Assembly (NCBI GenBank): GCA_021200775.1
Contig: JAJQGB010000006.1
Location: 1 to 34,458 of the forward strand
DNA: 34,458 nucleotides
Direction: 5' to 3'
DNA from: Oscillospiraceae bacterium
Lineage (GTDB): Bacteria > Bacillota > Clostridia > Oscillospirales > Ruminococcaceae
Positions 29,844 to 34,458 of the stretch are shown piece by piece; positions within the stretch are counted from its first letter, which is position 1, and every line of letters starts with the position of its first letter. The notes under the pieces were generated by a model, which saw only the letters and a program-made list of their open reading frames with translations, was not told the origin of the DNA and made no database searches. The translations under genes and the position numbers were made by a program.

Positions 29844-29991
29844 AAACCCCTCCACCACCGGCTTTCAGCCGGCGGTCCTCCTCCCCTTTCAGGGGAGGCT
29901 ATAGCTGCCTCTATCAAGGTCTTGTGAGAGAAAGCAAAAAGGCTCCCCTGAAAGGGGAGCTGGCAGCTGCGAAGCAGCTGACTGAGGGGTT
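29844..29991. repeat. GC-rich inverted-repeat element, copy C
   Basis: The termini are AAACCCCTC and GAGGGGTT. The left half has CACCGGCTTTCAGCCGG and CTCCCCTTTCAGGGGAG hairpins; the right half has CTCCCCTGAAAGGGGAG and GCAGCTGCGAAGCAGCTG. The right terminus overlaps the GH26 stop codon (the TAA is built from the AACCCC end). Read from GH26, the CTCCCC-TTTC-AGGGGAG stem is followed by CCTTTTTG, an intrinsic terminator. Confidence 0.85.
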
Positions 29992-31588
29992 ACTTCGTAA
30001 CCGTCTCCGAACAGTTATAGAACAGTATCCACTCCTGCTCGGACATGTAGTCGGTGCAGAGTTCGTAGTCATCCGTTATCGTGTACTCTCCGCTCCAGAC
30101 GGAGGCGAAGAGCCAGTAGGCGTTGTCCTTCTTTATGTTTGCGGGGCTTGGGAGGACGTTACATTCACTTATCGCAATCGGCTTGTCGGTCGAAAGCTCC
30201 ATCATGCGGATTAACGCCGTTACGTGGCTCTGATTGTCCCAGGTGCCGAGGCTGAAATCGTAGACGTCGAGCGAGATTATGTCGCAGTATTCGTCCCCGA
30301 CGTACCAATCCAAATCCTGTGCGTTCCATATCCAGATGATGTTGTCGAGCATGTGGTAATCGGTAAGTCTCGTATATATAAGCTCATAGAGCCATATGTA
30401 GGAACCAGAGTCTTCGCCCCACCAGAACTCGCCGTTTCCGGCTTCGGGAAGCGGTCTGAACAGAACCGGAATGTCGAGTTCGGATAATTTTGAAAGCTGT
30501 TCGGCGATGAGGTCGATTCCCTCAATAATCATGTAACACTCTTCACTGACGCCGCCGGTTCCCAAAAGCTCTGTAATCTTTTCGAGACTCATGTGCGCCA
30601 CGTCGTGGGTTGTGACAGCGTTTGAAAGGGTGAAACCAGATTCTTCAAGATAGCAGGAGCCGTTCATAGCCCAGTACCACGAATATCCGACGATTCCGCC
30701 GTCTTCGTAATAATCGATTGCGAGCTCAATATCTCCTGTATCATAGCCGGATGAGTAGCCGGAGAGTTCACCGAGGCGGATAAGTGGGTATTTTCCCGTG
30801 ACCGAAGCCACGGCGTATATTTCGGCATTAGAGCCTTGCGAACACTGCTGAGCTGTGAGGACACTTTCGCCGTACATCTCGCAGAGATACTTGTAGAGTT
30901 CATTAGTCGCATCCGTAGCACCCGAATTTGAAAGAACTCCGCTGACGCTGTAGTCAAGCTCACTCAAATCTTCGGCGTTTTCGAGCAGGAAGAAGTCCAA
31001 ATCCACTTCGCCCGATAAGTCGGAGATTGTGACAGACGACGTGTCGGGAGAAAGATAGATGTTCTCAAACTTTATCGACTCGAAATCGCCCGAGCCGGAA
31101 GTCGTGAAGGTTCCTCTTGCAAGCCCGTCGACATAGAGAGTGCCCACAACCGGTTCATCAGAAGAAAGACATACCGTCACATTATAGTGCTGGGCAGACG
31201 GAATGTCGATGACGACTGTGAGACTGCTGTCCGGCAGAGAAAGCCCGGTGACATAGCCGGTGCCGGAATAGCCATCATGGGAGGACATAGCGACAGTATA
31301 GCCGTCCATAGTTCCGTCCTCCGCCTCATAGATGACACAGCATTCGGTCGGGTTATAGGCAACATCGCCTATAAGCGACTCGGCGTGGCTGGGAAGCTCT
31401 GTGGGCGCAGTAAGCTCGGTAACCACTTCCTCCGTCGGGAGGGCTTCGATTACGTCCTCTGTCGCAACGGTCAAGGCTTCGGTGACATCAGAGGTGGCAA
31501 GTTCTTCAGTTTTCCCTGTGTCGGTGCAGGCGGTCATCGTCAAAAGAAGCATAACCGCCGTCAGCACTGCAAGTGTTCGTCTGAGCAT
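29990..31588 (-). CDS. lipoprotein with CBM35-like domain and GH26 catalytic domain
   Basis: A 532-residue lipoprotein (lipobox TMTAC, Cys21) with a Thr/Glu-rich linker (22-70), a CBM35/CBM6-like module (about 84-205, beginning VIYEAEDGTMDG), and a GH26 domain (about 225-530). The acid/base is Glu382 in VLFRPLPEAGNGEFWWG, and the nucleophile is Glu475 in KPIAISECNV. GH26 enzymes are mostly endo-beta-1,4-mannanases; the usual RPLHE is RPLPE here (His to Pro381), which may tune activity. It starts nine bases after bioY and is probably co-transcribed with it. The Shine-Dalgarno (AAGG) is weak. The stop codon is overlapped by repeat copy C. Confidence 0.88.
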   Translation of the reverse strand: MLRRTLAVLTAVMLLLTMTACTDTGKTEELATSDVTEALTVATEDVIEALPTEEVVTELTAPTELPSHAESLIGDVAYNPTECCVIYEAEDGTMDGYTVAMSSHDGYSGTGYVTGLSLPDSSLTVVIDIPSAQHYNVTVCLSSDEPVVGTLYVDGLARGTFTTSGSGDFESIKFENIYLSPDTSSVTISDLSGEVDLDFFLLENAEDLSELDYSVSGVLSNSGATDATNELYKYLCEMYGESVLTAQQCSQGSNAEIYAVASVTGKYPLIRLGELSGYSSGYDTGDIELAIDYYEDGGIVGYSWYWAMNGSCYLEESGFTLSNAVTTHDVAHMSLEKITELLGTGGVSEECYMIIEGIDLIAEQLSKLSELDIPVLFRPLPEAGNGEFWWGEDSGSYIWLYELIYTRLTDYHMLDNIIWIWNAQDLDWYVGDEYCDIISLDVYDFSLGTWDNQSHVTALIRMMELSTDKPIAISECNVLPSPANIKKDNAYWLFASVWSGEYTITDDYELCTDYMSEQEWILFYNCSETVTK

Positions 31589-31597
31589 TTTAAAACC

Positions 31598-32191
31598 TTA
31601 TTTTGCAGAATTTCGAGAGTAGCCCGGGATTCTCCGAAGAGCCGGGACAATTGCCGTCACAAGCGCAGACGCCGCAACGATTTTTATGAGGTCAACTCCC
31701 AGGAATGGGATTACGCAGTATGTGAGAGCAACCGCCAGTGTATTTCCGGAGACGAAGCAGTACCAAGCCGTTCCGAAAACATAGAGAACAGCGGTGCCTA
31801 AAATCATTCCAATCGGGTACTTTGCGACTGCAAGTATACTCTTGAAGTTGAACCTGCCGTCCTCTTTCTTATAGGCAACCTGAATCTTGTCGGCAAGAAG
31901 CCCGACGATAAGTGCAAGCGGAATGTAGCCAATGATGTAGCCGCCGGTGGCGCCGGCAATCTTCTGAAGACCGCCAGAGTAGTTTGAAAATACCGGAAGA
32001 CCGATTGCGCCGAGGAGAATATAGATTGAAACTGCGATGGTTCCTCTGTATGCGCCGAGGGTAGCCGCAGTGAAATAGATTGCAAATGTTGCGAGAGTTA
32101 TCGGAATGGGACCAATCTGCACGCTCATCGGAGCGAAAATGCAGATAATCGCCGCCGCAACCCCTATAAATGTGATGTCTCTTACTTTCAT
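31598..32191 (-). CDS. bioY: biotin transporter S component BioY
   Basis: A 197-residue integral membrane protein of about six helices, the substrate-binding (S) component of an ECF-type biotin importer. BioY hallmarks are FAPMSVQIGPIPITLATFAI in the first part, LGAYRGTIAVSIYILLGAIG, and the FSNYSGGLQKIAGATGGYI segment in the middle. It works with EcfAA'T encoded elsewhere. AAAGGA precedes the ATG, with a strong promoter upstream. No clear BirA operator was seen. The pairing with a downstream GH26 gene is unusual and may be accidental. Confidence 0.93.
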   Translation of the reverse strand: MKVRDITFIGVAAAIICIFAPMSVQIGPIPITLATFAIYFTAATLGAYRGTIAVSIYILLGAIGLPVFSNYSGGLQKIAGATGGYIIGYIPLALIVGLLADKIQVAYKKEDGRFNFKSILAVAKYPIGMILGTAVLYVFGTAWYCFVSGNTLAVALTYCVIPFLGVDLIKIVAASALVTAIVPALRRIPGYSRNSAK

Positions 32192-32250
32192 ATTAAGTTC
32201 CTTTCATATCAGTGTTAAATTTCAGACCCCTTTGTAAAGCCCGCACATGA

Positions 32251-32279
32251 ATGATACCATTTTTCGACACGGTTGTCAA
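32251..32279 (-). promoter_or_regulatory. promoter of bioY-GH26
   Basis: On the minus strand, -35 TTGACA (32274-32279) and extended -10 TGGTATCAT (-10 at 32251-32256) have a 17-bp spacer. Confidence 0.75.
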
Positions 32280-32296
32280 GGCAAGCGGAGAGTAAA

Positions 32297-32324
32297 CAAA
32301 AAAGCTCCCCCGATTCTGGGGAGC
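32297..32324 (-). terminator. terminator of the YwaF-like gene pair
   Basis: GCTCCCC (32304-32310) pairs with GGGGAGC (32318-32324), followed on the minus strand by TTTTTTG. Confidence 0.88.
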
Positions 32325-32337
32325 CCGAAAGTTCAAA

Positions 32338-33096
32338 TCATGCCCTGCTCCTATGCTTATTCCTGACCTCAATCACCGTGAACGGGGTGTACATGAGGAC
32401 GAAGAGGAGAAGGAGGATGATTATGTAGCCGATGACGAAGAGGTCTTCGCCGAAGATACTTGTGCAGAATGAGGTTATCACGTTACCGTATGGGTCGTTG
32501 ATGAAGAAGAAGTTGGTATCTAAAATCTTATTTATCGGATATATCACAATGAGCATACCGGCAAGCACCGCAAGAACCTTCGGAAGCATTTTGATTTCCG
32601 GCTTGAAGCCGCCGGCGAGGAGCATGATTGGATAGCACACAAGAAGTATATGCAGCATTTCGGAGTCGATGTGGCAGAAGTTTGCAATAGGAAGAGCGCA
32701 CCATGTCGGGCTAAGAAGTGCAACCGCCGCACCGGGCAGGCAGAGTGCATATAGAATGTTCGCCGCAAGCTTGTTCGGGTGAATCCCGTACCATAGGCTG
32801 ATGAAGATGTTGACGCTACAGAGATGCAAAGGCAGGGTCTCAGGTCTCCATTGACCGGTTACGATGATGACGGTCTGACGGGAAGCTTCAACCAGAACGA
32901 TGAGAATTGCAAGCCCCAGCTCGAACTTTCTTCTCATTCCGGGAGAAGAACGGCGATAGATGACGGCGACAACAGCACAGATAACCACGCACAGAACAAG
33001 CCAGAAGATGTGCGTCGGGCTGAAAAGCGTGAATGACGTGTAGTCAGAACCATACTTATCCTGCATGGTGTAAACGGTGTACCAGAATTCGGACAT
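32338..33096 (-). CDS. TIGR02206/YwaF-like membrane protein, paralogue 1
   Basis: A 252-residue protein with about seven transmembrane helices and the family segments SFTLFSPTHIFWLV, LPLHLCSVNIFISLWYGIHP, and DTNFFFINDPYGN (a conserved NFFF turn before the last helices). Function of the family is unknown. The ATG at 33096 has AAAGGAG eight bases upstream and is preferred over one nine codons earlier that overlaps the preceding gene. It is a tandem paralogue of the gene at 33116-33877, separated by 19 bases. Confidence 0.87.
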   Translation of the reverse strand: MSEFWYTVYTMQDKYGSDYTSFTLFSPTHIFWLVLCVVICAVVAVIYRRSSPGMRRKFELGLAILIVLVEASRQTVIIVTGQWRPETLPLHLCSVNIFISLWYGIHPNKLAANILYALCLPGAAVALLSPTWCALPIANFCHIDSEMLHILLVCYPIMLLAGGFKPEIKMLPKVLAVLAGMLIVIYPINKILDTNFFFINDPYGNVITSFCTSIFGEDLFVIGYIIILLLLFVLMYTPFTVIEVRNKHRSRA

Positions 33097-33115
33097 TGGG
33101 AGTCTCCTTTCAAAG

Positions 33116-33877
33116 TCACGCATGTGCGTGCTTCTTCTTATAAAGATTTATCAGAACAAACGGCGCATACAGCAGTGCCTCCACGATGGCGAGCAGAATT
33201 GCGTAGCCGATTATGAAGTAGTCCTCGCCGAAGATTCCGGCGCAGATGGTCGAAATCGGGTTGCCGTAGGCATAGCCGATGAAGAAGAAGTTGGTGTTAT
33301 AGCCTTCGTTAATCGGCGTGACAATCAGGCACATCGCCGCAAGTATTGCAAGAACCTTCGGAAGCTCTTTTAGTTCCGGCTTGAATTTTCCTCCGGCAAT
33401 CAGCATTATCGGATATGCGAAGATTACAATGTGCGCAATCGCCGAGTTCAGGTGGTTGAAGCTCCACACCGGAAGCATCGTCCAGGACGGGCTTATCAGC
33501 GCAAGTGCCGCACCGGGCATCGAAAGCGCATAGAGGAGATTCCCCGCAAGCCGGTTCGGATGGATTCCGTACCACGCACAGATAAATGCACTTATACTGC
33601 AAAGCTGCAAGGGAAGTGAGCTCACCCTCCACTGGTCGGTCAAAACCTCTTCAATCATCCGGGAAACTTCCAGAAACAGAGCGAACATCGAAAGCGAGAT
33701 TTCGAGCCCTCTTCTCACCTTTGCCGAAGATTTCCGGTACAAAAGAGAAATCCCCACGGTAAAAAGAAGGCACACCACCAGCCAGGTGATATGTGTTTTG
33801 TCAAACAGGTTGAACACCGTGTAATCATACCCATAGGTCTTGCTCATGGTGTATTCGGTGTACCAGAATTCGGACAT
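33116..33877 (-). CDS. TIGR02206/YwaF-like membrane protein, paralogue 2
   Basis: A 253-residue protein aligning along its whole length with the downstream paralogue: the same MSEFWYT-YTM start, YDYTVFNLFDKTHITWLV, LPLQLCSISAFICAWYGIHP, YNTNFFFIGYAYGN and IFGEDYFIIGYAI. About seven transmembrane helices and a basic C-terminal tail. AAAGGAG precedes the ATG. The two genes form a tandem duplication read as one unit, probably together with the small membrane protein gene upstream. No function is known. Confidence 0.87.
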   Translation of the reverse strand: MSEFWYTEYTMSKTYGYDYTVFNLFDKTHITWLVVCLLFTVGISLLYRKSSAKVRRGLEISLSMFALFLEVSRMIEEVLTDQWRVSSLPLQLCSISAFICAWYGIHPNRLAGNLLYALSMPGAALALISPSWTMLPVWSFNHLNSAIAHIVIFAYPIMLIAGGKFKPELKELPKVLAILAAMCLIVTPINEGYNTNFFFIGYAYGNPISTICAGIFGEDYFIIGYAILLAIVEALLYAPFVLINLYKKKHAHA

Positions 33878-33913
33878 AATAGCTCCTTTCTGCGTAATTG
33901 TCGGTTGCGGCGA

Positions 33914-34192
33914 CTACTTCGTCCTATTCAGAATCGCATAAACTCCCCAGATGACAAGTGCCATTGAGACACACGCAAGGACTATTGCGGCGGTGCCGGT
34001 TGCTACTATGTAAATCATGCAGACTATTCCCACAAGGAGGGAGATATACGCAACTGCGGTCACGACGGCGGCGGGAACGAACCTTATAAAAAGCTTGAAA
34101 AGCCTTCCCAGCGCCAGAATCAGCCCCGCAATAACCAGAACGACGGGAACTATTGCGATAAGCATCAGGATTACAAATGTCAGGCTTGTCAT
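33914..34192 (-). CDS. small membrane protein of unknown function
   Basis: A 92-residue protein, almost wholly hydrophobic, with three predicted helices (about 5-29, 38-62, 65-87) and a short basic C-terminus (NRTK). I do not recognise a family. AAGGGA precedes the ATG, and a good promoter lies at 34260-34288. It is 36 bases upstream of the YwaF-like pair and probably in the same operon. Confidence 0.75.
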   Translation of the reverse strand: MTSLTFVILMLIAIVPVVLVIAGLILALGRLFKLFIRFVPAAVVTAVAYISLLVGIVCMIYIVATGTAAIVLACVSMALVIWGVYAILNRTK

Positions 34193-34259
34193 AAAAGTTC
34201 CCTTCTTTCCCTTATATTTTCTTCTTTCCGCATGTTCCCGGATTAAAAATCATAAAATC

Positions 34260-34288
34260 ATTATACACCGTATTTCAAGCTATTGCAA
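34260..34288 (-). promoter_or_regulatory. promoter of the small membrane protein / YwaF-like operon
   Basis: On the minus strand, -35 TTGCAA (34283-34288) and -10 TATAAT (34260-34265) have a 17-bp spacer. Confidence 0.75.
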
Positions 34289-34349
34289 CATTTTTTTGAA
34301 ATTCGGCGGGGAATCGGCTTTATTCACAAGAAAATATAACAAAATAAAA

Positions 34350-34375
34350 TGCGCTGTGAGTATTCCCACAACGCA
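34350..34375 (-). terminator. terminator of tRNA-Gly
   Basis: TGCGCTGTG (34350-34358) pairs with CACAACGCA (34367-34375), with one wobble pair, followed on the minus strand by TTTTATTTT. Confidence 0.8.
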
Positions 34376-34381
34376 AATTAA

Positions 34382-34457
34382 TGGAGCGGATTACGAGGCT
34401 CGAACTCGCTACCTCCACCTTGGCAAGGTGGCGCTCTACCAGATGAGCTAAATCCGC
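34382..34457 (-). tRNA. tRNA-Gly (anticodon GCC)
   Basis: A 76-nt cloverleaf on the minus strand. Acceptor stem GCGGATT / AATCCGC, D-arm TAGCTCATCTGGTAGAGC, anticodon arm CACCTTGCCAAGGTG with anticodon GCC, T-arm GCGAGTTCGAGCCTCG, discriminator T and an encoded CCA end. It decodes GGC and GGU glycine codons. Confidence 0.95.
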
Positions 34458-34458
34458 A

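Noticed and set aside
32192-32250. BirA operator upstream of bioY
   Set aside because: A GTGTTAAATTT-like half-site is present, but the second half at proper spacing is missing.

Overview
The window looks like chromosome of a Gram-positive gut or rumen Clostridia member, probably a Ruminococcus-like Oscillospiraceae. The inference rests on strong AAAGGAGG-type ribosome binding sites, TTGACA/TATAAT promoters with 17-bp spacing, a set of secreted plant-polysaccharide or wall hydrolases (GH5, GH26, GH3), Tn916-type recombination genes, and TIGR02206/YwaF-like membrane proteins. No 16S or ribosomal protein gene is present, so the genus is inference only. Coding density is high, no gap exceeds about 300 bases, and most genes lie on the minus strand.

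Layout. 1-5390: a monoglyceride-lipase-like hydrolase, a class I/II aminotransferase, an AAA ATPase of the DUF4143 type, and a secreted GH5-Fn3 glycanase. 5415-5886: an MNT nucleotidyltransferase followed by a HEPN gene reduced to its C-terminal catalytic half. 5919-16362: a probable integrated element bounded by an exact 30-bp direct repeat equal to the last codons of lysS. It carries a Tn916-like integrase with no normal start codon, an excisionase-like protein, a MobV relaxase with an internal deletion, a DUF6440 protein and an Xre regulator. Its far part is a magnesium-transport operon: mgtA paralogue 2, a receiver-less winged-helix regulator, an attenuator-like hairpin pair, mgtA paralogue 1 and a 50-residue membrane microprotein. 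16334-18406: the housekeeping greA-lysS operon behind a consensus promoter. 18576-19391: an Rpn-like PD-(D/E)XK protein.

19663-21567: a plus-strand operon of two membrane proteins and an ATC-hydrolase-family protein, with a long palindrome and a structured leader. 21593-25693: an SGNH hydrolase with a natural 13-histidine tract, a ZIP metal transporter under a 33-bp palindrome, a membrane-anchored GH3, and its membrane partner. 25776-29685: an FtsX/MacB-like permease and a lipoprotein adaptor without a local ATPase. 29990-32191: bioY and a CBM35-like/GH26 lipoprotein. 32338-34192: two tandem YwaF-like proteins and a small membrane protein. 34382-34457: tRNA-Gly(GCC).

Three copies of a roughly 115-150 bp GC-rich inverted-repeat element (near 44, 23832 and 29844) abut gene ends. 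Two of them appear to supply the intrinsic terminator of the neighbouring glycosidase gene. The most distinctive items are the lysS-associated island with its decayed mobility genes and Mg2+ operon, the candidate attenuator and microprotein in that operon, the half-length HEPN gene, the ATC-hydrolase membrane operon, and the terminator-carrying repeat family.
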